From Glandiceps talaboti (Eukaryota > Hemichordata > Enteropneusta > Spengelidae), in the NCBI RefSeq assembly GCF_964340395.1, contig NC_135565.1, positions 655,001 through 719,000 of the forward strand: a stretch of 64,000 bases of DNA, given 5' to 3'. Below the pieces are notes generated by a model that saw nothing but the letters and a program-made list of their open reading frames with translations, was not told the origin of the DNA and made no database searches. The translations under genes and the position numbers were made by a program. Shown here one piece after another: positions 1-14,786 of the stretch. Every line of letters starts with the position of its first letter. The first letter of the stretch is position 1.

Positions 1-1036
1 GATCATTTGGCTGTTGCTATGGGCGTGGTCTTGTTGCTAGGCATATTTACATACATTTTTAAAATGTTTATTCAATTATTAATCCCCATTGTTATCTTTG
101 CAATATATGTGATCATTTGGCTGTTGCTATGGGTGTGGTCTTGTTGCTAGGCACATTTGCATACAATTTTTGAATGTTTATTCATCTGTCTTTCTATTCC
201 TGTTGTCATCTTTGCAATATACGTGATTATTTGGCTGTTGCTATGGGCGTGGTCTTGTTGCTAGGCAAATTTACATACATTTTTTGAATGTATATTCAAT
301 TGTCTATCAATCCCTGTTGTTACCTTTGTGAAATACGCGACCGTTTGGCTGTTGATATGGGCGTGGTCATGGTTGCTAGGGTATTTACATATATTTTTTG
401 AATGTTTACTCATTTGCCTACCAGATGATGTTGTTATTTGACCAAAATATACTGCCACTGGTTGGTGCTAAGGGCATGGTCATGGTCACTAGGGCTAATT
501 TTGTCAAATTGTTTTGAAGAAAATGTGCAGAATAACACTTTCAGAAACATCTCACCAAGTTTCAGACTCGGTGACCAAGTACTTTTTGAGATATAAGTTT
601 TTGACCAAAAATGAACATCTTTACACCTAATTTGCATATCACTCATGGAATCATTGTATGCTTAATATTTCTTCGTCCATACATCCCTAGATCCATTAAA
701 TTTCAGCCCAATCTGCTCAGTAGTTTTGGAATGATAGATTTTCAACCAAAAAGACACACTTTTAGCCCTAATTTGCATATCACTGATGGAATCATAATGT
801 CATGAACAAATCTTACTTTACACCCCATTAAGAATGTTCCCACCAAATTTCGCACCAATCTGCCCAGTAGTTTCTGAGTTTAAGTTTTTTGACCAAAAAT
901 CACATTTTTGACCCAAATCACACACCTGTGATGCGATCATTTTGATTTGAACAATTTCCCAACTAGACACCCAAGGTAATGGACCCACCAAATATCATGG
1001 CAATCGGTTCAGCGGTTTTTGACTTTAAGTTGTTTA

Positions 1037-1108
<72 letters not shown>

Positions 1109-1158
1109 GACGCCAGGCGATCCCTATAGCACTACTGAACCTCAGTTCAGTTGTGCTA
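1..1158 (+). mobile_element. Dispersed repeat family, copy 1 (5' end outside window)
   Basis: Bases 1 to about 470 hold four diverged ~115-bp subrepeats around TTTGGCTGTTGCTATGGGCG. The body has the recurring phrases TCACCAAGTTTCAG and CCAATCTGCTCAGTAGTTT. A (CA)n tract follows, then a 3' terminal hairpin in which TAGCACTACTGAAC (1,127) pairs with GTTCAGTTGTGCTA (ending 1,158). The same order recurs at four other places in the window. No protein is encoded. It is a non-autonomous element of unassigned class. Confidence 0.7.
1040..1104. repeat. (CA)n microsatellite
   Basis: An uninterrupted CA dinucleotide run of about 65 bp inside the dispersed repeat. The short open frames over it on both strands (poly-TH, poly-VC) are artefacts of the dinucleotide. 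Confidence 0.95.
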
Positions 1159-1242
1159 AAAATCATATTTGAAAAGTGTGATCAAACTATTTATCTTTTC
1201 TACTCTCACCTTGCCTAAAGTAAAAATACATGTACTTATAAC

Positions 1243-2567
1243 TCTGTTCAAACTATTGTTTATCTAGACTATCTTACCTCACCATTCTGTTCAAACTATT
1301 GTTTATCTAGACTATCTTACCTCATCATTCTGTTCAAACTATTGTTTATCTAGACTATCTTACCTCACCATTCTGTTCAAACTATTGTTTATCTAGACTA
1401 TCTTACCTCATCATCCTGTTCAAACTATTGTTTATCTAGACTATCTTACCTCATCATTCTGTTCAAACTATTGTTTATCTAGACTATCTTACCTCACCAT
1501 TCTGTTCAAACTATTGTTTATCTAGACTATCTTACCTCATCATCCTGTTCAAACTATTGTTTATCTAGACTATCTTACCTCATCATCCTGTTCAAACTAT
1601 TGTTTATCTAGACTATCTTACCTCATCATCCTGTTCAAACTATTGTTTATCTAGACTATCTTACCTCACCATTCTGTTCAAACTATTGTTTATCTAGACT
1701 ATCTTACCTCATCATCCTGTTCAAACTATTGTTTATCTAGACTATCTTACCTCATCATCCTGTTCAAACTATTGTTTATCTAGACTATCTTACCTCATCA
1801 TCCTGTTCAAACTATTGTTTATCTAGACTATCTTACCTCACCATTCTGTTCAAACTATTGTATATCTAGACTATCTTACCTCATCATCCTGTTCAAACTA
1901 TTGTTTATCTAGACTATCTTACCTCATCATCCTGTTCAAACTATTGTTTATCTAGACTATCTTACCTCACCATTCTGTTCAAACTATTGTTTATCTAGAC
2001 TATCTTACCTCATCATCCTGTTCAAACTATTGTTTATCTAGACTATCTTACCTCATCATCCTGTTCAAACTATTGTTTATCTAGACTATCTTACCTCATC
2101 ATCCTGTTCAAACTATTGTTTATCTAGACTATCTTACCTCATCATTCTGTTCAAACTATTGTTTATCTAGACTATCTTACCTCATCATCCTGTTCAAACT
2201 ATTGTTTATCTAGACTATTTTACCTCATCATCCTGTTCAAACTATTGTTTATCTAGACTATCTTACCTCACCATTCTGTTCAAACTATTGTTTATCTAGA
2301 CTATCTTACCTCATCATCCTGTTCAAACTATTGTTTATCTAGACTATCTTACCTCATCATCCTGTTCAAACTATTGTTTATCTAGACTATCTTACCTCAT
2401 CATCCTGTTCAAACTATTGTTTATCTAGACTATCTTACCTCATCATTCTGTTCAAATTATTGTTTATCTAGACTATCTTACCTCATCATCCTGTTCAAAC
2501 TATTGTTTATCTAGACTATCTTACCTCACCATCCTGTTCAAACTATTGTTTATCTAGACTATCTTAC
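1243..2567. repeat. 43-bp minisatellite carrying copies of the exon G splice donor
   Basis: About 31 head-to-tail units of 43 bp, ending exactly at the exon G donor. In transcript sense each unit is a 32-nt near copy of the exon end (...CAGGATGATGAG) plus 11 nt of intron (GTAAGATAGTC). Main variants are CACCATTCTG versus CATCATCCTG on the plus strand. Every unit therefore offers a consensus-like GAG|GTAAGA donor. Confidence 0.95.
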
Positions 2568-2954
2568 CTCATCATCCTGTTGAAACTCTTGTTCCTCTAT
2601 TCTGTCTTCAGGTGTACTTTCCATGGTAACATGTCCACCACTACTAACACTTCTTCTAGGTTTTACTTTGTTTTGATATGATGGTGAGGTAGATGATTCA
2701 CTACATTGTGTTAAACTTTCAGCTCTTCTGAAGTGATGTGAACTCCCCATACCCCTTTCTATTGGATAGGTTGGTTGTGTTGCTTCAGTTGATTCACATT
2801 GAATGCGTGCTACATTTTTAGTCTCTGTTGCTAATTTAGTAACTGCTAATTGTGTTGGTTTATTACTATTATTATTGTTATTAGTTTGTATTTGGCAAGC
2901 TACATTAGAATGCAATCTTTCAACTACTTGATCATGTCTCTCCTTTTCTTCTTC
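2568..2954 (-). CDS. Exon G (most 3' exon in window), donor amplified in a minisatellite
   Basis: This 387-nt exon (129 codons) enters and leaves in phase 0. On the minus strand the acceptor is TTTTATTTTTTAG and the donor GATGATGAG|GTAAGA. The peptide begins EEEKERHDQVVERLHSNV, a charged coiled-coil-like start. Next come a poly-Asn run (NNNNN), a Thr/Glu-rich part, RRAESLTQCSESSTSPSYQ, and a very acidic end, EDRIEEQEFQQDDE. The last 32 nt of the exon match, at 28 of 32 positions, the unit of the 43-bp array that begins at the donor. Reading past the donor meets TAG two codons later. Further exons must lie to the left of the window. Confidence 0.8.
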
Positions 2955-3600
2955 CTAAAAAATAAAACATTATTGAATAAAAGTGATTGAAAAGACTTGT
3001 CACAGGATGCCTGCACTAGCTGTAACTGGGATATTTTTCATCAAATAATCACATATATTTACTAAAAATTGATTTATTTATAACCCGCTATGATTGGGTT
3101 TTAAGGAACTGGCAGTTTATGTTGTCATTTTCTTGATATCACTACTCTGATCATGAAACAACACTTGTGAACCTAAATCAAACAGACTTAGATATGTTGT
3201 GTCTGCTCATTGGACATGGAACATGCCTACACATGTTGTGTCTCCTCGTTGGACATGGGACATGCCTACTCTTCAAGATGACGTGATGGAATAAACCATT
3301 CAACAATAAAGGATGGGTTGGGTATGGGGGGGGGGGGACATGTTCAAGTATGTCTGAGTTATGGCTTTGGACATAGAATATTCGCAAACGAAATGGCTGC
3401 CAGGCGCCCATATTGAATCGTATCATAAAGCAAATTGACGTGCATATGTATGTCATTGTATGTTGCCCGTGTATCAAGTTTGAAAAAAATCGGTACAGGC
3501 ATCTCCAAGAAAGAGCTCTGGATGGACGAACGGACGGAACCCAATCCATAAGTCCGACTAAAAAGACATTCTATCTGTTAACTAGAGGTCAATATTATCA
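2955..3600. other. Intron with a dispersed-repeat fragment
   Basis: No coding exon is seen. There is a ~50-bp direct duplication around TTGGACATGG at 3,210-3,275 and a poly-G run near 3,327-3,338. A dispersed-repeat-like stretch, AAGTTTGAAAAAAATCGGTA with GGACGAACGGACGGAAC, occupies 3,475-3,540. The overlapping short ORFs here have no gene-like features. Confidence 0.5.
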
Positions 3601-6595
3601 GTAGGTAGAATAATCACTGTATGTTATCTATAGTAGTATAGTCACTGTATATTATCTATAGATAGTATAGTCACTGTATAGTATCTATAGGTAGTATAGT
3701 CACTGTATATTATCTATAGTAGTATAGTCACTGTATATTATCTATATGTAGTATAGTCACTGAATATTATCTATAGGTAGTATAGTCACTGTATATTATC
3801 TATAGGTAGTATAGTCACTGTATATTATCTATAGGTAGTAAAGTTACTGTATATTATCTATAGGTAGTATAGTCACTGTATATTATCTATAGTAGTATAG
3901 TCACTGTATATTATCTATAGGTAGTATAGTCACTGTATATTATCTATAGTAGTATAGTCACTGTATATTATCTATAGGTAGTATAGTCACTGTATATTAT
4001 CTATAGGTAGTATAGTCACTGTATATTATCTATATGTAGTATAGTCACTGTATATTATCTATAGGCAGTATAGTCACTATATTATCTATAGGTAGTATAG
4101 TCACTGTATATTATCTATATGTAGTATAGTCACTGTATATTATCTATATGTAGTATAGTCACTGTATGTTATCTATATGTAGTATAGTCACTGTATATTA
4201 TCTATAGGTAGTATAGTCACTGTATATTATCTATATGTAGTATAGTCACTGTATATTATCTATAGGTAGTATAGTCACTGTATATTATCTATATGTAGTA
4301 TAGTCACTGTATATTATCTATATGTAGTATAGTCACTGTATATTATCTATAGGTAGTATAGTCACTGTATATTATCTATATGTAGTATAGTCACTGTATA
4401 TTATCTATAGGTAGTATAGTCACTGTATATTATCTATAGGTAGTATAGTCACTGTATGTTATCTATAGTAGTATAGTCACTGTATATTATCTATAGGTAG
4501 TATAGTCACTGTATATTATCTATAGGTAGTATAGTCACTGTATGTTATCTATAGTAGTATAGTCACTGTATATTATCTATAGGTAGTATAGTCACTGTAT
4601 ATTATCTATAGGTAGTATAGTCACTGTATGTTATCTATAGTAGTATAGTCACTGTATATTATCTATAGGTAGTATAGTCACTGTATATTATCTATAGGTA
4701 GTATAGTCACTGTATGTTATCTATAGTAGTATAGTCACTGTATATTATCTATAGGTAGTATAGTCACTGTATATTATCTATAGGTAGTATAGTCACTGTA
4801 TATTATCTATAGGTAGTATAGTCACTGTATATTATCTATAGGTAGTATAGTCACTGTATGTTATCTATAGGTAGTATAGTCACTGTATGTTATCTATAGT
4901 AGTATAGTCACTGTATATTATCTATAGGTAGTATAGTCACTGTATATTATCTATATGTAGTATAGTCACTGTATATTATCTATAGGTAGTATAGTCACTG
5001 TATATTATCTATAGGTAGTATAGTCACTGTATATTATCTATAGTAGTATAGTCACTGTATATTATCTATAGGTAGTATAGTCACTGTATATTATCTATAT
5101 GTAGTATAGTCACTTTATATTATCTATAGTAGTATAGTCACTGTATATTATCTATAGGTAGTATAGTCACTGTATATTATCTATATGTAGTATAGTCACT
5201 GTATATTACCTATATGTAGTATAGTCACTGTATATTATCTATATGTAGTATAGTCACTGTATATTATCTATAGGTAGTATAGTCACTGTATATTATCTAT
5301 AGGTAGTATAGTCACTGTATATTATCTATAGGTAGTATAGTCACTGTATATTATCTATAGGTAGTATAGTCACTGTATATTATCTATAGGTAGTATGGTC
5401 ACTGTATGTTATCTATAGTAGTATAGTCACTGTATATTATCTATATGTAGTATAGTCACTGTATATTATCTATAGGTAGTATAGTCACTGTATATTATCT
5501 ATAGGTAGTATAGTCACTGTATATTATCTATAGGTAGTATAGTCACTGTATATTATCTATAGGTAGTATAGTCACTGTATATTATCTATAGGTAGTATAG
5601 TCACTGTATATTATCTATAGGTAGTATAGTCACTGTATATTATCTATAGGTAGTATAGTCACTGTATATTATCTATATGTAGTATAGTCACTGTATATTA
5701 TCTATAGGTAGTATAGTCACTGTATATTATCTATAGGTAGTATAGTCACTGTATATTATCTATAGGTAGTATAGTCACTGTATATTATCTATAGGTAGTA
5801 TGGTCACTGTATGTTATCTATAGTAGTATAGTCACTGTATATTATCTATATGTAGTATAGTCACTGTATATTATCTATAGGTAGTATAGTCACTGTATAT
5901 TATCTATATGTAGTATAGTCACTGTATATTATCTATATGTAGTATAGTCACTGTATATTATCTATAGGTAGTATAGTCACTGTATATTATCTATATGTAG
6001 TATAGTCACTGTATATTACCTATATGTAGTATAGTCACTGTATATTATCTATAGGTAGTATAGTCACTGTATATTATCTATAGGTAGTATAGTCACTGTA
6101 TATTATCTATAGGTAGTATAGTCACTGTATGTTATCTATAGTAGTATAGTCACTGTATATTATCTAAATGTAGTATAGTCACTGTATATTATCTATAGGT
6201 AGTATAGTCACTATATTATCTATATGTAGTATAGTCACTGTATATTATCTATAGGTAGTATAGTCACTGTATATTATCTATATGTAGTATAGTCACTGTA
6301 TATTATCTATATGTAGTATAGTCACTGTATATTATCTATAGGTAGTATAGTCACTGTATATTATCTATAGTAGTATAGTCACTGTATATTATCTATAGTA
6401 GTATAGTCACTGTATATTATCTATAGGTAGTATAGTCACTGTATATTATCTATAGGTAGTATAGTCACTGAATATTATCTATAGGTAGTATAGTCACTGT
6501 ATATTATCTATAGGTAGTATAGTCACTGTATATTATCTATAGGTAGTATAGTCACTGTATATTATCTATAGGTAGTATAGTCACTGTATATTATC
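3600..6595. repeat. 29-bp minisatellite (about 104 units)
   Basis: Tandem 28/29-bp units with core TAGTATAGTCACTGTATATT. The spacer varies between CTATAGGTAG, CTATATGTAG and CTATAGTAG (the 28-bp form). It is AT-rich, and stop codons occur in all frames. It passes into the 36-bp array at 6,596 with no unique DNA between. Confidence 0.95.
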
Positions 6596-9500
6596 TATGA
6601 TATCAAATGTGACGTAATACTATTCACAGTGTATGATATCACAGGTGGTGTAATACTATTCACAGTGTATGATATCACATGTGATGCAATACTATTCACA
6701 GTGTATGATATCACATGTGATGTAATACTATTCACAGTGTATGATATCACATGTGATGCAATACTATTGACAGTGTATGATATCACATGTGATGTAATAC
6801 TATTCACAGTGTATGATATCACAGGTGATGTAATACTATTCACAGTGTATGATATCACAGGTGATGTAATACTATTCACAGTGTATGATATCACATGTGA
6901 TGTAATACTATTCACAGTGTATGATATCAAATGTGATGTAATACTATTCACAGTGTATGATATCAAATGTGATGTAATACTATTCACAGTGTATGATATC
7001 ACAGGTGATGTAATACTGTTCACAGTGTATGATATCACAGGTGATGTAATACTATTCACAGTGTATGATATCACATGTGATGCAATACTATTCACAGTGT
7101 ATGATATCACATGTGATGTAATACTATTCACAGTGTATGATATCAAATGTGATGTAATACTATTCACAGTGTATGATATCACAGGTGATGTAATACTATT
7201 CACAGTGTATGATATCACAGGTGATGTAATACTATTCACAGTGTATGATATCACATGTGATGTAATACTATTCACAGTGTATGATATCACAGGTGATGTA
7301 ATACTATTCACAGTGTACGATATCACATGTGATGTAATACTATTCACAGTGTATGATATCAAATGTGATGTAATACTATTCACAGTGTATGATATCACAT
7401 GTGATGTAATACTATTCACAGTGTACGATATCACAGGTGATGTAATACTATTCACAGTGTATGATATCACATGTGATGCAATACTATTCACAGTGTACGA
7501 TATCACATGTGATGTAATACTATTCACAGTGTATGATATCACATGTGATGCAATACTATTCACAGTGTATGATATCACATGTGATGTAATACTATTCACA
7601 GTGTACGATATCACAGGTGATGTAATACTATTCACAGTGTATGATATCACAGGTGATGTAATACTGTTCACAGTGTATGATATCACAGGTGATGTAATAC
7701 TGTTCACAGTGTATGATATCACATGTGATGTAATACTATTCACAGTGTACGATATCACAGGTGATGTAATACTATTCACAGTGTATGATATCACAGGTGA
7801 TGTAATACTGTTCACAGTGTATGATATCACATGTGATGTAATACTATTTACAGTGTATGATATCACATGTGATGTAATACTATTCACAGTGTATGATATC
7901 AAATGTGATGTAATACTATTCACAGTGTATGCTATCACAGGTGATGTAATACTATTCACAGTGTATGCTATCACAGGTGATGTAATACTATTCACAGTGT
8001 ATGATATCAAATGTGATGTAATACTATTCACAGTGTACGATATCACAGGTGATGTAATACTATTCACAGTGTATGATATCACAGGTGATGTAATACTATT
8101 CACAGTGTATGATATCACATGTGATGTAATACTATTCACAGTGTATGATATCACATGTGATGTAATACTGTTCACAGTGTATGATATCACATGTGATGTA
8201 ATACTATTCACAGTGTATGATATCACATGTGATGTAATACTATTCACAGTGTATGATATCAAATGTGATGTAATACTATTCACAGTGTATGATATCAAAT
8301 GTGATGTAATACTATTCACAGTGTATGATATCACATGTGATGCAATACTATTCACAGTGTATGATATCACATGTGATGTAATACTATTCACAGTGTATGA
8401 TATCAAATGTGATGTAATACTATTCACAGTGTATGATATCACAGGTGATGTAATACTATTCACAGTGTATGATATCACAGGTGATGTAATACTGTTCACA
8501 GTGTATGATATCACAGGTGATGTAATACTATTCACAGTGTATGATATCACAGGTGATGTAATACTATTCACAGTGTATGATATCACATGTGATGTAATAC
8601 TATTCACAGTGTATGATATCAAATGTGATGTAATACTATTCACAGTGTATGATATCAAATGTGATGTAATACTATTCACAGTGTATGATATCACATGTGA
8701 TGTAATACTATTCACAGTGTATGATATCAAATGTGATGTAATACTATTCACAGTGTATGATATCACAGGTGATGTAATACTATTCACAGTGTATGATATC
8801 ACAGGTGATGTAATACTGTTCACAGTGTATGATATCACATGTGATGTAATACTATTCACAGTGTATGATATCACAGGTGATGTAATACTATTCACAGTGT
8901 ATGATATCACAGGTGATGTAATACTATTCACAGTGTATGATATCACATGTGATGTAATACTATTCACAGTGTACGATATCACAGGTGATGTAATACTATT
9001 CACAGTGTATGATATCACATGTGATGCAATACTATTCACAGTGTATGATATCACATGTGATGTAATACTATTCACAGTGTATGATATCACATGTGATGCA
9101 ATACTATTCACAGTGTATGATATCACATGTGATGTAATACTATTCACAGTGTACGATATCACAGGTGATGTAATACTATTCACAGTGTAAGATATCACAG
9201 GTGATGTAATACTGTTCACAGTGTATGATATCACATGTGATGTAATACTATTCACAGTGTATGATATCACATGTGATGCAATACTATTCACAGTGTATGA
9301 TATCACAGGTGATGTAATACTATTCACAGTGTATGATATCACAGGTGATGTAATACTATTCAGTGTATGATATCACATGTGATGTAATACTGTTCACAGT
9401 GTATGATATCACATGTGATGTAATACTATTCACAGTGTATGATATCACAGGTGATGTAATACTATTCACAGTGTATGATATCACATGTGATGCAATACTA

Positions 9501-12500
9501 TTCACAGTGTACGATATCACATGTGATGTAATACTATTCACAGTGTATGATATCACATGTGATGTAATACTATTCACAGTGTATGATATCACATGTGATG
9601 TAATACTGTTCACAGTGTATGATATCACATGTGATGTAATACTATTCACAGTGTATGATATCACATGTGATGTAATACTATTCACAGTGTATGATATCAC
9701 ATGTGATGTAATACTATTTACAGTGTACGATATCAAATGTGATGTAATACTGTTCACAGTGTATGATATCACAGGTGATGTAATACTATTCACAGTGTAT
9801 GATATCAAATGTGATGTAATACTATTCACAGTGTATGATATCACAGGTGATGCAATACTATTCACAGTGTATGATATCACAGGTGATGTAATACTATTCA
9901 CAGTGTATGATATCAAATGTGATGTAATACTATTCAGTGTATGATATCAAATGTGATGTAATACTGTTCACAGTGTATGATATCACATGTGATGTAATAC
10001 TATTCAGTGTATGATATCAAATGTGATGTAATACTGTTCACAGTGTATGATATCACAGGTGATGTAATACTATTCACAGTTTATGATATCAAATGTGATG
10101 TAATACTATTCACAGTGTATGATATCACATGTGATGTAATACTGTTCACAGTGTATGATATCACATGTGATGTAATACTATTCACAGTGTATGATACACA
10201 GGTGATGTAATACTATTCACAGTGTATGATATCACATGTGATGTAATACTATTTACAGTGTATGATATCACATGTGATGTAATACTATTCACAGTGTATG
10301 ATATCAAATGTGATGTAATACTATTCACAGTGTACGATATCACAGGTGATGTAATACTATTCACAGTGTATGCTATCACAGGTGATGTAATACTATTCAC
10401 AGTGTATGATATCAAATGTGATGTAATACTATTCACAGTGTACGATATCACAGGTGATGTAATACTATTCACAGTGTATGATATCACATGTGATGTAATA
10501 CTATTCACAGTGTATGATATCACATGTGATGTAATACTATTCACAGTGTGTGATATCACATGTGATGTAATACTGTTCACAGTGTATGATATCACATGTG
10601 ATGTAATATTTTTCACAGTGTACGATATCACAGGTGATGTAATACTATTCACAGTGTATGATATCACAGGTGATGTAATACTGTTCACAGTGTATGATAT
10701 CACATGTGATGTAATACTATTCACAGTGTATGATATCACAGGTGATGTAATACTGTTCACAGTGTATGATATCACATGTGATGTAATACTATTCACAGTG
10801 TATGATATCACAGGTGATGTAATACTGTTCACAGTGTATGATATCACATGTGATGTAATACTATTCACAGTGTATGATATCACAGGTGATGTAATACTGT
10901 TCACAGTGTATGATATCACATGTGATGTAATACTATTCACAGTGTATGATATCACATGTGATGTAATACTATTCACAGTGTACGATATCATAGGTGATGT
11001 AATACTATTCACAGTGTATAATATCACAGGTGATGTAATACTTTTCACAGTGTATGATATCACATGTGATGTAATACTATTCACAGTGTATGATATCACA
11101 TGTGATGCAATACTATTCACAGTGTATGATATCACATGTGATGTAATACTATTCACAGTGTATGATATCACATGTGATGTAATACTATTCACAGTGTACG
11201 ATATCACAGGTGATGTAATACTATTCACAGTGTATGCTATCACAGGTGATGTAATACTGTTCACAGTGTATGATATCACATGTGATGCAATACTATTCAC
11301 AGTGTATGATATCACATGTGATGTAATACTATTCACAGTGTATGATATCAAATGTGATGTAATACTATTCACAGTGTACGATATCACAGGTGATGTAATA
11401 CTATTCACAGTGTATGATATCACATGTGATGTAATACTATTCACAGTGTATGATATCACATGTGATGTAATACAATTCACAGTGTATGATATCACATGTG
11501 ATGTAATACTATTCACAGTGTATGATATCAAATGTGATGTAATACTATTCACAGTGTATGATATCAAATGTGATGTAATACTATTCACAGTGTATGATAT
11601 CACATGTGATGTAATACTATTCACAGTGTATGATATCAAATGTGATGTAATACTATTCACAGTGTATGATATCACAGGTGATGTAATACTATTCACAGTG
11701 TATGATATCACAGGTGATGTAATACTATTCACAGTGTATGATATCACAGGTGATGTAATACTGTTCACAGTGTATGATATCCCATGTGATGTAATACTAT
11801 TCACAGTGTATGATATCACAGGTGATGTAATACTATTCACAGTGTATGATATCACATGTGATGTAATACTGTTCACAGTGTATGATATCACAGGTGATGT
11901 AATACTATTCACAGTGTATGATATCACATGTGATGTAATACTATTCAGTGTATGATATCAAATGTGATGTAATACTATTCACAGTGTATGATATCAAATG
12001 TGATGTAATACTATTCACAGTGTATGATATCACAGGTGATGTAATACTATTCACAGTGTATGATATCAAATGTGATGTAATACTATTCACAGTGTATGAT
12101 ATCAAATGTGATGTAATACTATTCACAGTGTATGATATCACAGGTGATGTAATACTATTCACAGTGTATGATATCAAATGTGATGTAATACTATTCACAG
12201 TGTATGATATCAAATGTGATGTAATACTATTCACAGTGTATGATATCAAATGTGATGTAATACTATTCACAGTGTATGATATCAAATGTGATGTAATACT
12301 ATTCACAGTGTATGATATCAAATGTGATGTAATACTATTCACAGTGTATGATATCAAATGTGATGTAATACTATTCACAGTGTATGATATCAAATGTGAT
12401 GTAATACTATTCACAGTGTACGATATCACAGGTGATGTAATACTGTTCACAGTGTATGATATCACATGTGATGTAATACTATTCACAGTGTATGATATCA

Positions 12501-14786
12501 CATGTGATGTAATACTATTCACAGTGTATGATATCACATGTGATGTAATACTGTTCACAGTGTATGATATCACATGTGATGTAATACTGTTCACAGTGTA
12601 TGATATCACATGTGATGTAATACTATTCACAGTGTATGATATCACATGTGATGTAATACTGTTCACAGTGTATGATATCACAGGTGATGTAATACTATTC
12701 ACAGTGTATGATATCACATGTGATGTAATACTGTTCACAGTGTATGATATCACATGTGATGTAATACTATTCAGTGTATGATATCAAATGTGATGTAATA
12801 CTATTCACAGTGTATGATATCACAGGTGATGTAATACTATTCACAGTGTATGATATCACATGTGATGTAATACTGTTCACAGTGTATGATATCACATGTG
12901 ATGTAATACTATTCACAGTGTATGATATCACAGGTGATGTAATACTGTTCACAGTGTATGATATCACATGTGATGCAATACTATTCACAGTGTATGATAT
13001 CACAGGTGATGTAATACTATTCACAGTGTATGATATCACATGTGATGTAATACTATTCACAGTGTATGATATCAAATGTGATGTAATACTATTCACAGTG
13101 TATGATATCAAATGTGATGTAATACTATTCACAGTGTATGATATCAAATGTGATGTAATACTATTCACAGTGTACGATATCACATGTGATGTAATACTAT
13201 TCACAGTGTATGATATCAAATGTGATGTAATACTATTCACAGTGTACGATATCACAGGTGATGTAATACTATTCACAGTGTATGATATCACAGGTGATGT
13301 AATACTGTTCACAGTGTATGATATCCCATGTGATGTAATACTATTCACAGTGTATGATATCACATGTGATGCAATACTATTCACAGTGTATGATATCACA
13401 GGTGATGTAATACTGTTCACAGTGTATGATATCACATGTGATGTAATACTATTTACAGTGTATGATATCACAGGTGATGTAATACAGTAACTGTTCACAG
13501 TGTATGATATCACATGTGATGTAATACTATTCACAGTGTATGATATCACAGGTGATGTAATACTGTTCACAGTGTATGATATCACATGTGATGTAATACT
13601 ATTCACAGTGTACGATATCACATGTGATGCAATACTGTTCACAGTGTACGATATCAGAGGTGATGTAATACTATTCACAGTGTACGATATCACATGTGAT
13701 GCAATACTATTCATAGTGTATGATATCACATGTGATGCAATACTATTTACAGTGTATGATATCACAGGTGATGTAATACTATTCACAGTGTATGATATCA
13801 CATGTGATGTAATACTATTCATAGTGTATGATATCACATGTGATGCAATACTATTCACAGTGTATGATATCACAGGTGATGTAATACTATTCATAGTGTA
13901 TGATATCACATGTGATGCAATACTATTTACAGTGTATGATATCACAGGTGATGTAATACTATTCACAGTGTATGATATCACATGTGATGCAATACTATTT
14001 ACAGTGTATGATATCACAGGTGATGTAATACTATTCACAGTGTATGATATCACATGTGATGTAATACTATTCATAGTGTATGATATCACATGTGATGCAA
14101 TACTATTTACAGTGTATGATATCACAGGTGATGTAATACTGTTCACAGTGTATGATATCACATGTGATGTAATACTGTTCACAGTGTATGATATCACATG
14201 TGATGTAATACTATTCATAGTGTATGATATCACATGTGATGCAATACTATTCACAGTGTATGATATCACAGGTGATGTAATACTATTCACAGTGTATGAT
14301 ATCACATGTGATGTAATACTATTTACAGTGTATGATATCACAGGTGATGTAATACAGTAACTGTTCACAGTGTATGATATCACATGTGATGTAATACTAT
14401 TCACAGTGTATGATATCACATGTGATGTAATACTGTTCACAGTGTATGATATCACATGTGATGTAATACTGTTCACAGTGTATGATATCACAGGTGATGT
14501 AATACAGTAACTGTTCACAGTGTATGATATCACATGTGATGTAATACTATTCACAGTGTATGATATCACAGGTGATGTAATACTGTTCACAGTGTATGAT
14601 ATCACAGGTGATGTAATACTATTCACAGTGTACGATATCACAGGTGATGTAATACTATTCACAGTGTATGATATCACATGTGATGCAATACTGTTGACAG
14701 TGTATGATATCACATGTGATGTAATACTATTCACAGTGTATGATATCACATGTGATGCAATACTGTTGACAGTGTACGATATTATG
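6596..14786. repeat. 36-bp minisatellite (about 227 units, 8.2 kb)
   Basis: This is the longest array in the window. The core is GATATCACATGTGATGTAA, with variants CAGG, AAAT and GCAAT. Because 36 is a multiple of three, it is open for hundreds of codons on both strands (ISYTVNSITS one way, VYDITGDVILFT the other). The frames are broken only by 2-nt deletions at 9,358, 9,936, 10,005, 11,944 and 12,771, a 1-nt loss near 10,195, and 6-nt insertions near 13,486, 14,356 and 14,506. It lies in the intron between exons F and G, so I regard it as non-coding. Confidence 0.95.

Noticed and set aside
6595-12781. Very long ORFs on both strands (for example 915 and 853 codons) in the 36-bp array
   Set aside because: The unit length is a multiple of three and both strands are open at once. 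Variants mostly change residues, and the array lies between two exons of a spliced gene. These are repeat artefacts.
6596-14786. CRISPR-like array
   Set aside because: Units are contiguous, with no unique spacers and no cas genes, and the sequence is eukaryotic.
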